From Burkholderia sp. SRS-46 (GTDB taxonomy: Bacteria; Pseudomonadota; Gammaproteobacteria; Burkholderiales; Burkholderiaceae), in assembly GCF_004343775.1 (NCBI RefSeq), contig NZ_PTXL01000011.1:186001-250000 (forward strand): DNA of 64,000 bases, written 5' to 3'. The notes under the pieces were generated by a model. That model saw nothing but the letters and a program-made list of their open reading frames with translations. It was not told the DNA's origin and did no database searches. A program made the translations under genes and the position numbers. How positions within the stretch are numbered: position 1 is the first letter of the stretch; each line of letters starts with the position of its first letter. Positions 24,489 to 34,256 of the stretch are shown here, in pieces.

Positions 24489-27400
24489 TCAAGGCTGACT
24501 CAGCAACGCGCCGAGCCCCAGCGGATCGATCGGCAGGCCGCCCACGACGCCGGACGGCAGGAATTCGACCGCACCGACGTCGTACTTCCCCTGTTGCGGA
24601 CGTGTCGTGCCGAAGAAATCGTGATCCGGCGCGCCCGCTTGCGTCCCGGTGTTGATCGCCGGAGAAGTCGAGCGCAGCGAGTAGTTGCCGAGCAACACGC
24701 CATAACCGGCGCTGCCTGACGAGATCGACATGTTGAACAGCGACAACGGGCCATACGTCATGTTGATCCACTGATTGCCCTCATCGGGCACCGCCGACGG
24801 CAGCAGGCTGAACAACGGATTCGGCAGCACCGTGTCCGAGATGCCGGGCGGCACCGCGAAGCCGTTTCCGCCGCCTTCCGGCGGCACGCGCGCCCCATTG
24901 CAGTACTGGCTCACGACCGACGGGTTGGCCCCGCTGTTGTTCGCGCTCGGGTAGTCGCCCGCATCGGTCAGGATCGAGTACTGCGGGTGCAGCGTGAGAC
25001 CCGACTGATGGTTGCCCGGGCCCGTGTCGCCATACGCGCCGATGTCCCAATAGACCGCGTTCGGATCGCAATACCCCGTCGGATGCCCGGCCTGGTTCAA
25101 CGTCGGGTTCAGCGCCACCGTGTTCTGCATCACGGCGGGATTCGTACTCCCGGCCACCGTGATGAAGAACGTGCGGTTCTGCCAGAACACGTTGTTGGTC
25201 AATACCGGGTTCGAGAACGTCGTGCAGTTCGGCTGGCCCGCCGGACACGCCACCCCGGCAGCGGTGAACGCGGCGACGAAGTTCGCCGTATGGCGCGCAG
25301 TCTCGAGCCCGGCCGGCTGGTACGTCGACGTCGTGATCGGGTTGCACGTCGTTTGCGCGCCGACCGTGGTGCAGTTCGGCGGTCCGACGTTCGCCTGGGC
25401 GGCCGCATCCGTGTTGAACAGCACGCCGGCGGACGCCGTCGCGTCGTTCGACATCACGGTGTTGTTGACGAAGCTCACGGCCACCGCGTCCTGCAACGAC
25501 ACGCCGCCGCCGCCCCAGCCCGCGACATTGTTCGCGACGATGTTGTTGATGACGCGAACCGTGTACCAGTTCGCCGCGGTGTTGGGGCTGCGCTGCACGT
25601 CCGTGCCGTTCACCTGCTGCAGCCGCAACCCGCCGCCCTTGCCGCTCTCCGCCGTGTTGCCCATGATCAGGTTGCCGTCGATCACGAGCCGCGGCCCGAT
25701 GCCGTCGGACAGTTGCGGTGCGCAGTCCGTGTCGACCGTCGTGTTTTCGCAGAAGGTGCCGTCCGGCGGAACGCCCTGCGCGATGATGCCGCCGCCGTAG
25801 GTGGGCAGTGTCGGGTTGTTGCTCTGGTTGAACAGCACCCAGTTGTGCGAGATGTCGCCGGCGTAGCTGAACCCGAAGTGCGCGACGCCTCCGCCGTCGC
25901 CGCTGCTCATGTTGCCGCACACCCAGTTGTAGTTGAAGTGATAGTTGTCGGCGCCCGTGCAGAATACGACGCCTCCGGCCGACGACGGCGTGCTCGAATT
26001 GATCTCGTCGCCGTACGACGCGTTCGACGTCACCGAGTTGTGGTGCACGTTCACGCGCTGGTTGAAGCCGAACGGAAGCTCGGTGAAGCCATCGGCCGCG
26101 ATCGTGCCGTCCGGCACCTCGACCTGGCCGACCGAGATGCCGCCCGAGAGCGTGCCGGCGTTCGAGAACACACGGTTGTTCGACACCTCCATCAGATGGT
26201 TCCAGCCGTGCAGGAAAATCCCGCCGCCGCCTTGCGAGCTGTTCGTGACGGTGATGCCGTCGATGCGCGACGGATTGCACAGGAAGTTGCTCGGATTGTT
26301 CGCGCAATCGGGCGGGTTCGGCTGCAACGTGGTCGGGCCCGTGAGCGGCACGCAAATCCCGTTCGCGGTGCAGTTCGGGTCAGGCTGCGGCACGCCGCCC
26401 ACGAGCACGTCCTTCACGCCCTTGGCGAGCACCGTGATGCCGGCGCCTTCGTAGGCGCCCATCAGCGTCGGCTCGAGCAGCATTTCGCCGAGGTTGCCGT
26501 TCAGGTTCGCGTCCCACCCCACGGTCGGCTCGAACGGGATCGGATCGACCTTGCGCTGCATCGCCGTCGGGCACGTGTAGGTGCCGCTCGGGTCGAACGG
26601 GTTCGATGCCGAGATCATCGCGCCGTTCATCGCGACGCCGAACAGGCAGTCGACCTCCCTGCGCCACGCGTCGATCTTGCCCGACGGATGCGTATTCGCG
26701 TTGATCACCACGGACGGGGCGCCGACGCCTTGCAGCCGCACCGGCTTCCACATCACGACCATTTCGTTGTAGTTGCCCGGGCCCACGATGATCAGGTCGC
26801 CCGGCGTCGCCTTGTCGATCGCGGTCTGGATCGCGTTGTTCGTCGCGTTCTCGCCGTTCACGTACGTCGGCGCCTTGCCGCCCACCGTCACGGTAACCGT
26901 GTCGATCGTGCGCTTGCCGCTTGCGGTCGTGACGACCAGTTCGCCGCAGGACGTCGGGGTCGACACGCCGCGTTGCTGAACCGTGCAGGTCGGGGCGGTC
27001 GGCGGTGTCGCCAGTGGCGTCACGACGACATGGATCTCCGTGTCGGTCCACGACTGCACCGACGCCACGTTGCCGCCGATCGTGACCTTGCCTTGCGCCG
27101 CACCGAAGCCGTAGTGGCGCTTGACGAATTTCTGGTTGAACGGCGCCGTGGTCGCGCCTGGCCCGTCGTACGCATGGTTCGGCACGACCTGATCGCCGAG
27201 CGCCTTGATCGTCAGCTGGTGACCGACCGCGCTGACCCACGGGCCCGCCCCTCCGCCGCTCGCGTCGCCGGTCACGCTGGCGATCGCGGGCGTGCCGTCC
27301 GGGTACGCGCAGTCGGGCGGATTGTAGCCGGACGCAAACGCCTGGACCGGCACCACCGGCGTGTCCATGTACTGGGTCTGCCCGGGCATGAACGGGATCT

Positions 27401-30400
27401 CGTAGCAGAACTGGCTGTAGGCCGGGTTGAACAGCGGATCGCGGATCGTCTGGCCCGGATGCGCCGGGTCGGGCATGTCCGGATCGTTCATGCAGGCGAC
27501 CATCATCGTCGGCGCGTAGCCGGTCGGATTCGGCGGGTTGACCTGCCACGTCGAATAGTTCAGCCCGTTGAAGATGCCCCACGAATCCGAATACGTGCGC
27601 GCGATCTCATTTCCGGCGAAGTCCTTCATCGAGATCGGCACGTTCGGCACCGCGAACTTCTCGCCGAACTGCGGCGAGTACGGATCGAACTCGGACGAGA
27701 AATCGTCGAGCATGAAGCCGGTGTAGTGCGCGGCGACATGCGTCGAGCTGAACAGCCAGAACTTCGCGAGCGCCGACATCTCGTTCGTGAGCGTGACCTC
27801 CTTGCGGTCGCACAGGTGCCGCGAGGCGCCCGCGAACGGCGCGACCTCCTTCGAGCCCGGGAACAGGCTGATGTAGTCGGGCACGACACGCAGCGCGCCG
27901 ACGCACGGCCAGAACGTCTCGACACTGCCCGTGTCGCCTTCGTGCCGCGGCGTCGAGCCGAGGTCCGTCGTCGGGTTCTGCGCACTGTTCCGGTTGAAGG
28001 TCGAATTCATCGCCGCCTGGTCGGGCAGGATGAAGATATTGCCGAGGCCGCCGAACTGTTGCGTCACCGGCGCGATGTAGTTGTCGCCGATCAGGATGTT
28101 CTTGTCCTCCTCCTTCACGAGCTCGTAGCCCGGCGGCACCACCACTTCGACGACGTATTTCCCGGCCGGCAGCATCTGCGTGCCGTCGCCCGACGGATTC
28201 GGTGCGCAGATCGTGCAATTCGTGGCCGTCGGCAGGCCCGTCGACGGGTTGCGCGCCGTCACGCTCGGGAACTGGTACATCCCGTCGTAGGGCGCCGGCT
28301 GCACCTGGTTGAACGCGTGCATGCCGTCATAGCACTTGAACTGCGAATTCGCAGGCAGCGCGCGATGCGTCGGGTCGAGCCACTGCGGGCTGTTCTTCAA
28401 CGTATAGAAGAACGGGTCGCTCGTCTCCTGCCCCGGGCAGTTCATGTTCGGAATGCCGTCGGAGCGGAAGCCCTGCGCCCAGTCGTCCCAGCTGCTCGTC
28501 TTCGTCGTATCGACGAGCACGAGCGTCGTCGTGCCGTCCGCGGCCGTGCCCTCCTGGTACAGGTTGACCGTCACGTTCGGGATGTTCGGCGTCCAGCTCG
28601 TGTGAATGAGCAGCGCGGGATCGTCGAACGGCCGCGTCGACGCGTAGATCACCTCGCCCTTGATGCCGCCGTTCTCGGTCGGGAGGTATGGCTTCTTGCC
28701 GAACTCGATGAACGAATTCTGACCCGAGAAGCCCTGCCAGCCTTCGGTCGTCACCCATGGCGGATCGATCCGCGCGGTCGACGGGTTCGTGCCGGACTGG
28801 TCGGCGCAGTCCGCATCGTTGCAATACCTGGCGCCCGGCACGCGCAGGTTCGCCGGCAGATGCGCGGTCGACGATTCGATCGTGTTGGCGAAGTTCGCCG
28901 CGATGTTCGAGCTGCCTCCGCCGGTCGTGCCGTCGACCGGGCCGCCCGCGTCATAGACCACGTGCACGCCCGTCTGCTTGTAGCGCGTCGTGTCGGCTTC
29001 GACCACATACCAGTTGAACAGCGGGAACACTTCGTTGAACCCGGCGAAGCCGTTCAGGTCCGTGTTGTTGAAATTCGAATAGCTGCCGTCACGGAAGCGG
29101 ATGTTGGTCGGCACGAGCGTGAGCCCCGGCTCGCTGCCCTGCGAGACGCCGTCGCCGTTCTGGTCGAAGAAGGTCCGCGTGTACAGGTTCGTATGCCACT
29201 GCAACACGGGAATGTCGCCGAGGTTCTTCGACTGTCCGCCCTTCAACTGCGTCGCCGTCGCCAGTCCGTCGACGATCTGGTCGTTCCATTGGTCGAAGAC
29301 CGTGATGCGGAACGTGCCGTCGGGCAGGCCGCTGACCGTGAACGTGCCGTCGGCATTGCACTTGGTAAAGGCGATGTCCTCCCCGTCGGTGTCGCCGACG
29401 CTCACGTAGCACTGCGTGAAGCCCAGCGAGTCGCGCGAGCCCGAGCTGTACAGGTTCTCGTTCGGCGGGCGGCTGTAGTGCAGGTTCGTGATCCGGCCGG
29501 AGACCGAGTTGTTGCACGTCGCGCCGGCGCACACCACCGGCAGCCGGGCGTTGATGATCTTCGGGTTCGCGAAGCCGATCGACACGTGGAAGCCCGCGGG
29601 CCCGAACTCCTGGAAGTACGACGGACCGCCGACCTTGATGAACGCGTCATGGCCCTTCTGTCCGTCCAGCGTGTTGGTCTGCAGCCATTCCTCGCCACGG
29701 CCGATCCGGTCGGCGCCCGGCGTCGCGACGACGCCATAGCGGCCCGGCATCAGGTTCGCGATGACCGCCTGGCCGACGAGGGGCGACGGCGTCTTGCCGT
29801 CGGACTCGTATTTCGGGCAGGTCGGGATCATGCCGACGAGACCGTCGGTTGTCGTCGAAATCGGGCACGCGCTCAGGCCCGTCGCAGGATCGATCGTGCC
29901 CTGCAGCGAGTTCGACAGCGGCATGTTGAACATGTCGTAGGTCATCTGCCCGGTGGCGTCGCCGGTGCCGCCGGCGTCGTCGAACAGCTTGATCTCGAAC
30001 CCGCCGAGACCCGGCTCATGTGCGGTGCCGAAGCTGTCGCTGCCGCCGGTCACGTCCACTTCCCCGTTGACGGGCGCATCGTCCTCGAACACGAATATCG
30101 AGATCTTCGCGGTCTGCAACGGCGTCTCCTGCAACAGCACGTTGACGCGCTTCTGTGCCGGTGCGATCGGCGCGCCGCCCATCGTGTGGCCGCAGGCGCC
30201 CTTGCCCGGCAGGAAATCCGCCCCGCCGGGACCCGACGGGCAATCTTTCGAGATGTCGAACTGCCGTTTCGGTCCGGTGGGGTTGTTCGGGTCGACGGGC
30301 TGCGGGGCGCCGGCGCCGTTCGAGAAGCTGTTGCCCGCGTCGCCCGGCAGGATCGAGATGTAATAGTGCTTGGTCGGATCGAGCGACACCTGGCTCGGGT

Positions 30401-32621
30401 CGACCGGCACCTGCTGCGCTGCATTCGTGCGGCACGTGCCGTCGCCGATGTCGCATACCGTGGGCACGTGCGTGTTGGTTGCGGGATCGAACACCGTCTG
30501 CCCCGACTCGCACGCCACCGTGCCGACGCAACCCGCTGCGACCACCGGCATATAGCTCGAATGGAAGCTCGTGCCGAGACTCGGCACCGGCAGCGGCGGA
30601 CAGTTCGCCGGGCGCGGCGTCGTGTTCACCTGGCAGGCCGGGTCGATCTGGAACGTGCGGTCTTCCTCGATGATCCACCGATAGTCGGTGAGCTGCACGG
30701 GCGTCATGCCCGGCGCCGTGCTCGGCGCGTCCAGCACCTTCACCGCAAGTCCGCTGCCGCCATTGAACGTGACGGTCACGGTCGCGGGTGCGCTCGCGGT
30801 CTTCTGCGAATTGACCGCCGTGTACTTGAAGGTCACGCCTGCGGTCGCGCTGCCGACAGGCGGCACGCTCGGCGCCACGACGAACGAACCGTCCGCGTTC
30901 AGCGTGACGGTGCCGCCGCTGACACTGCTCGGCACCACTGCCGCGGCGAGCGGCAAACCGCCGGGGTCCGTGTCGTTGCCGAGCACACCCGGTGCGCCGA
31001 TTTGCAGCCGCGACGCGACGTTGCTCGTGTAGCTGTCGTTGTGGGCGACCGGCGGACCGGACAGGCAGCCGGCGGCTTGCGTGCAGGCGGCCAGCGTCAC
31101 CGTCGTGGTAATCGACGGATTGCCGTTCGCCTGATACACGAAGCTGTCCGACGTCGTGCCGGTATTGGGCACGTAGCTGAAGGTGCCATCCTGGTTCAGC
31201 GTCACCGTGCCGTTTGCCGGCTTGGTCACGAGCTGCACGCCATAGACGCCGACGTCATTGGCGATCACCCCTTTCGCCGGGTCCGCCACGGTCAGCGTGT
31301 TGCCCGCCACGAGGAAGTACTTGTCGGGATTGGCGACGACATTCTGGCCGCCACCGCCCGCCGACGGAAGCACGCCGTTATTGACGCGGAGATACGCCTG
31401 CATGCCGCCGTCGCGCTGGTTGTTGGTGGACAGGCTCAATTGCCGGTCGAACACCGGCAGCGCGGCCGCGTTCTGACCCGGTGCGTTCATCAGCACGTCG
31501 TAGGTCTTGCCCGCCGCCAGGAACACGGTGGACTGCACGCGCGGGTTGCCGGGCAGCGGATTGCCGTCCTCCGCGACGAGCGTGAACCCGGAAACCGCGG
31601 AACTGCCGGTTTGCGCACCGACCACCGACGGCACGTGCATCCGCAGGCCCGCGTTCACGAAGCGCAGGAGCACCTTGCCGGTCGACGCCGGAGCACTCGC
31701 CGGGAACGACGACCGGTTCGGATTCGTGCGATCGAACGCGACGCCGTTGATCAGGTAGTAACGCGGATCGAAGTTCACCGCCGGCGGGTAGCAGGTGCCG
31801 AACGAAGTGGAATGCGAGTCCCCGCAACCGCCTGAAAGACCCGACCAGACCTTGCTTTCGCTGAAGCCGGGCGTCGCCACGGCCGCAGCGACCGCGGCGT
31901 TCTGCACCGGATCGATTTCGCTCAGCACGAGGGGGATGTCGGCATCGTAGCCGACGCCCGGATAGGCAATCGCTTGCGACGTCGCGGAGGCCGGCGGGGT
32001 CCGCACCACGAGTACGCCATAGAGGCCCATCGGCGCCTGGATCGATGGATGGGAGCCCGATTCGATCAGATAGGTGCCGGGCCGCAGGTTGTTCCATAGC
32101 AGCGTCGTTGTCGCACCGTGAGCCACCTCGGTCGAGAACGACTGGACCCGGGGCCCTTGCGCGGGCGGCGTGAACGTCGCGCCGCTGCCGGTTCCGGCGA
32201 TCGGCCAGGTCGTCGAGGTCTGCGTCGGATGCACCGGGCTGGGGGTCGACGTCGCCGTCTTGCCGAGACCGCCGCCCAGCTGGCCGACGATCACGAGCGA
32301 GGTCGGCACGGAGGCCGGCAGACTGTTTGTGAGGTTGATCCTCAGCGACGCGCCGGACGGCACGGTGATCACCACCGGCGACCAGTTCAACCCGGCGCCA
32401 GGATTGGCCGCCGCGCAGGTGGCCGGCGCCACGGCGGCCGCCGAGCACGTGTAGCCCCACATCGGCACGACCTGGCCGTCGGGCATCATGGCTGTCGTGG
32501 CCTTCGCCGTCAGGTTCACGGTCTGGGCGAGCGATGCTTCACTCGCCGCCAGAAGAATGGACGCGGCGAAGCCCGCCTTGACCAGGTGGAGTAACGTCGC
32601 CTTGAACTGGATGAGTCTCAT
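24489..32621 (-). CDS. Giant secreted protein: degenerate cupredoxins, Ig-like, SdrD-B-like and beta-helix domains
   Basis: A 2710-residue protein with a signal peptide (cleavage near SLAQT). In order: two or three cupredoxin-like domains (about 35-420) that resemble the multicopper oxidase genes next door but lack the His pairs (SLVIVGQLGG in place of H-x-H; GTYLIESGSHPSIQAPMGLYGVLVV); two cadherin/Big-like repeats (about 440-625; KGVIANDVGVYG, PGVLGNDTDPGG); Cna-B/SdrD-B-like segments (about 840-1500) with a Ca-loop-like DQNGDGVSQGSE near 1150; an IPT-like domain near 1850; and a right-handed beta-helix (about 1930-2670) starting AIQTAIDKATPGDLIIVGPGNY. It has no repeats-in-toxin or sortase signal, so T2SS export fits. 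Confidence 0.88.
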   Translation of the reverse strand: MRLIQFKATLLHLVKAGFAASILLAASEASLAQTVNLTAKATTAMMPDGQVVPMWGYTCSAAAVAPATCAAANPGAGLNWSPVVITVPSGASLRINLTNSLPASVPTSLVIVGQLGGGLGKTATSTPSPVHPTQTSTTWPIAGTGSGATFTPPAQGPRVQSFSTEVAHGATTTLLWNNLRPGTYLIESGSHPSIQAPMGLYGVLVVRTPPASATSQAIAYPGVGYDADIPLVLSEIDPVQNAAVAAAVATPGFSESKVWSGLSGGCGDSHSTSFGTCYPPAVNFDPRYYLINGVAFDRTNPNRSSFPASAPASTGKVLLRFVNAGLRMHVPSVVGAQTGSSAVSGFTLVAEDGNPLPGNPRVQSTVFLAAGKTYDVLMNAPGQNAAALPVFDRQLSLSTNNQRDGGMQAYLRVNNGVLPSAGGGGQNVVANPDKYFLVAGNTLTVADPAKGVIANDVGVYGVQLVTKPANGTVTLNQDGTFSYVPNTGTTSDSFVYQANGNPSITTTVTLAACTQAAGCLSGPPVAHNDSYTSNVASRLQIGAPGVLGNDTDPGGLPLAAAVVPSSVSGGTVTLNADGSFVVAPSVPPVGSATAGVTFKYTAVNSQKTASAPATVTVTFNGGSGLAVKVLDAPSTAPGMTPVQLTDYRWIIEEDRTFQIDPACQVNTTPRPANCPPLPVPSLGTSFHSSYMPVVAAGCVGTVACESGQTVFDPATNTHVPTVCDIGDGTCRTNAAQQVPVDPSQVSLDPTKHYYISILPGDAGNSFSNGAGAPQPVDPNNPTGPKRQFDISKDCPSGPGGADFLPGKGACGHTMGGAPIAPAQKRVNVLLQETPLQTAKISIFVFEDDAPVNGEVDVTGGSDSFGTAHEPGLGGFEIKLFDDAGGTGDATGQMTYDMFNMPLSNSLQGTIDPATGLSACPISTTTDGLVGMIPTCPKYESDGKTPSPLVGQAVIANLMPGRYGVVATPGADRIGRGEEWLQTNTLDGQKGHDAFIKVGGPSYFQEFGPAGFHVSIGFANPKIINARLPVVCAGATCNNSVSGRITNLHYSRPPNENLYSSGSRDSLGFTQCYVSVGDTDGEDIAFTKCNADGTFTVSGLPDGTFRITVFDQWNDQIVDGLATATQLKGGQSKNLGDIPVLQWHTNLYTRTFFDQNGDGVSQGSEPGLTLVPTNIRFRDGSYSNFNNTDLNGFAGFNEVFPLFNWYVVEADTTRYKQTGVHVVYDAGGPVDGTTGGGSSNIAANFANTIESSTAHLPANLRVPGARYCNDADCADQSGTNPSTARIDPPWVTTEGWQGFSGQNSFIEFGKKPYLPTENGGIKGEVIYASTRPFDDPALLIHTSWTPNIPNVTVNLYQEGTAADGTTTLVLVDTTKTSSWDDWAQGFRSDGIPNMNCPGQETSDPFFYTLKNSPQWLDPTHRALPANSQFKCYDGMHAFNQVQPAPYDGMYQFPSVTARNPSTGLPTATNCTICAPNPSGDGTQMLPAGKYVVEVVVPPGYELVKEEDKNILIGDNYIAPVTQQFGGLGNIFILPDQAAMNSTFNRNSAQNPTTDLGSTPRHEGDTGSVETFWPCVGALRVVPDYISLFPGSKEVAPFAGASRHLCDRKEVTLTNEMSALAKFWLFSSTHVAAHYTGFMLDDFSSEFDPYSPQFGEKFAVPNVPISMKDFAGNEIARTYSDSWGIFNGLNYSTWQVNPPNPTGYAPTMMVACMNDPDMPDPAHPGQTIRDPLFNPAYSQFCYEIPFMPGQTQYMDTPVVPVQAFASGYNPPDCAYPDGTPAIASVTGDASGGGAGPWVSAVGHQLTIKALGDQVVPNHAYDGPGATTAPFNQKFVKRHYGFGAAQGKVTIGGNVASVQSWTDTEIHVVVTPLATPPTAPTCTVQQRGVSTPTSCGELVVTTASGKRTIDTVTVTVGGKAPTYVNGENATNNAIQTAIDKATPGDLIIVGPGNYNEMVVMWKPVRLQGVGAPSVVINANTHPSGKIDAWRREVDCLFGVAMNGAMISASNPFDPSGTYTCPTAMQRKVDPIPFEPTVGWDANLNGNLGEMLLEPTLMGAYEGAGITVLAKGVKDVLVGGVPQPDPNCTANGICVPLTGPTTLQPNPPDCANNPSNFLCNPSRIDGITVTNSSQGGGGIFLHGWNHLMEVSNNRVFSNAGTLSGGISVGQVEVPDGTIAADGFTELPFGFNQRVNVHHNSVTSNASYGDEINSSTPSSAGGVVFCTGADNYHFNYNWVCGNMSSGDGGGVAHFGFSYAGDISHNWVLFNQSNNPTLPTYGGGIIAQGVPPDGTFCENTTVDTDCAPQLSDGIGPRLVIDGNLIMGNTAESGKGGGLRLQQVNGTDVQRSPNTAANWYTVRVINNIVANNVAGWGGGGVSLQDAVAVSFVNNTVMSNDATASAGVLFNTDAAAQANVGPPNCTTVGAQTTCNPITTSTYQPAGLETARHTANFVAAFTAAGVACPAGQPNCTTFSNPVLTNNVFWQNRTFFITVAGSTNPAVMQNTVALNPTLNQAGHPTGYCDPNAVYWDIGAYGDTGPGNHQSGLTLHPQYSILTDAGDYPSANNSGANPSVVSQYCNGARVPPEGGGNGFAVPPGISDTVLPNPLFSLLPSAVPDEGNQWINMTYGPLSLFNMSISSGSAGYGVLLGNYSLRSTSPAINTGTQAGAPDHDFFGTTRPQQGKYDVGAVEFLPSGVVGGLPIDPLGLGALLSQP

Positions 32622-32638
32622 TGCGGTTCTCCCCGCCT

Positions 32639-34246
32639 CTAGTTGCCTTCGTTGATAACGAAGACTTGTGGATCAACAAGCATCATCATCATCATTCCGC
32701 CCGGGAAGATGTTGTTCGTGGTGATCTCGCGTTCATTGTGCGAATGCCACATGAATGCAAAGCCCGCTTCGCTTCCCGGAGGGTTCGCGATCGTGCCGCT
32801 CGGCGGCGTCGTGCCCGTCGGCGAGGTCGCGCGAATCGTCGCGTCCGGTCCGAGATAGGGACTGCCGCCATACCACGCCCCGTTCGTCAGGATGTGCGAG
32901 TCGGGCAGCGTGACCGGTCCGCCGCTGCCGACGTTCCCGAACGGATGCGCTTCGAGCGCCTTGTTGTGGTCCGCGCACCATTCGTAGTAGTTCGGCGCCG
33001 TCGGGTCTGCCGTGTAGTAGCCGTTCGCATCGGGAATGCACACGCTGCCGTCGCCCGCCTTGTGCCCGTAAACGTCCCAGTTCAGGCCCTTGCCGGTCCA
33101 GTAGAAGATGCCGTCCATGGTTTCGCCCGGCGTCGTGGTCGTGGTGAACAGCAGCGGACCCGCGACTTTGGTCGCGTCCGACTTGGCAAGAAGCAGGTTC
33201 CCGTCGCGCGCTAGCACGCGGACGTGATTGCCGTGTTCGTGGAATGGATGCTGCCAGCGGCCCGTGCCGATGATCCGCAACAGCACCAGTTCGCCGGGGT
33301 GCATGTGCGGATTGCCGTTGTAGGGCTGATGCGGATACTGGAACGAATAGTTCGGGTCCATGTCGTCCGGCATCGAGCGGCCGTTGATCATGAAGTAAGC
33401 CGGGTGATAGGGCTCGGTCGCGACGGTCATGCAGCCCGTCGGCAGCGTGCACGTCTTCGCGGCCTCCTGCTCGGCCTGCGTATGGATGCGTGGATCCATT
33501 TCGGAGAACTGAAACAGGTACTCCCGGTCGTAGCACGCCGAGCCGTGGTTGTACGCCGCCGCCGCATTGCGGTAGTCCGGCTGGCCGTCGGGCAGCGTCG
33601 CTGCGACCGTGCGGCACCCCTGCGGCACGGCAAGCACGCCGGGCGCCGACGTCGGCAACACGATGATCGCGCCGTAGAGGCCCATTTCGATCTGCAGGTC
33701 GCCCCGCGTGCCGCTGTAGTACGTGTGCGTGCCGGGCGTCGCCGCGACGAAGCTATAGGTGACCGTGTTGCCGTGAGCCGCTTCGCGCGTGAGCAGCCCA
33801 GGCACGCCGGTAAGCGAGGCCGGACACGTGCCGTCCGGGTTGAGCACCGCCGCGCACACCTGGAATCCCTGAAAGAGGATCGACGTGTTGCCCGCGGCCG
33901 CAGGCAGGTTGTTCGTGAGCGTCACGGTGATCACGTCGCCCTGCTTGACGATCAGCGTCGGCCCGGGAATCTGCATGCTCGGACAGGTCGCGCCAGTGAT
34001 TCCGGCAGGCGAGAATCCCGCCGGCGCCGTGCGGCAGCCATAGCCCCATGAATAGACGCTCGTGCCGTCCGGCTGGCTGATGCGACTCGCCTCCGCGCTC
34101 AGCTCGAAGTGCGTACCGGTGATGCCCGGCGCCGCCGCCTGCACCGGCAGGCAAAGCAACGCGGCAAGCGTCGCCACGACAAGCCGCGCAAGGCGTCCAG
34201 CGCCCCTGCGCGTTGCAGTCCAGGTGTGATGAGTGAATTGACCCAC
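32639..34246 (-). CDS. Multicopper oxidase subunit with trinuclear motifs 3 and 4 but no type 1 Cys
   Basis: A 535-residue exported cupredoxin protein (signal cleavage near VQAAA). The first cupredoxin domain has lost its copper His (ILFQGF for HxHG; GTHTYYSGTRGDLQIEMGL for the second pair). The later part has HPFHEHGNH (H333, H336, H338, H341), the classic C-terminal motif, and MWHSHNERE (H501, H503) where a normal enzyme has HCHxxxH; the Cys that binds type 1 copper is Ser502. A Met run follows (M518-522). Alone it could not form a complete enzyme. It ends 17 bases before the giant gene and starts 10 bases after the partner oxidase gene. Confidence 0.88.
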   Translation of the reverse strand: MGQFTHHTWTATRRGAGRLARLVVATLAALLCLPVQAAAPGITGTHFELSAEASRISQPDGTSVYSWGYGCRTAPAGFSPAGITGATCPSMQIPGPTLIVKQGDVITVTLTNNLPAAAGNTSILFQGFQVCAAVLNPDGTCPASLTGVPGLLTREAAHGNTVTYSFVAATPGTHTYYSGTRGDLQIEMGLYGAIIVLPTSAPGVLAVPQGCRTVAATLPDGQPDYRNAAAAYNHGSACYDREYLFQFSEMDPRIHTQAEQEAAKTCTLPTGCMTVATEPYHPAYFMINGRSMPDDMDPNYSFQYPHQPYNGNPHMHPGELVLLRIIGTGRWQHPFHEHGNHVRVLARDGNLLLAKSDATKVAGPLLFTTTTTPGETMDGIFYWTGKGLNWDVYGHKAGDGSVCIPDANGYYTADPTAPNYYEWCADHNKALEAHPFGNVGSGGPVTLPDSHILTNGAWYGGSPYLGPDATIRATSPTGTTPPSGTIANPPGSEAGFAFMWHSHNEREITTNNIFPGGMMMMMLVDPQVFVINEGN

Positions 34247-34256
34247 GATATTTCTC

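Noticed and set aside
24987-31835. Very long open frame on the + strand (over 2200 codons) opposite the giant gene
   Set aside because: Its protein is Arg/His/Val/Asp-rich without any domain pattern, as expected for the antisense of a GC-rich gene; the minus-strand reading has a signal peptide and clear domains.
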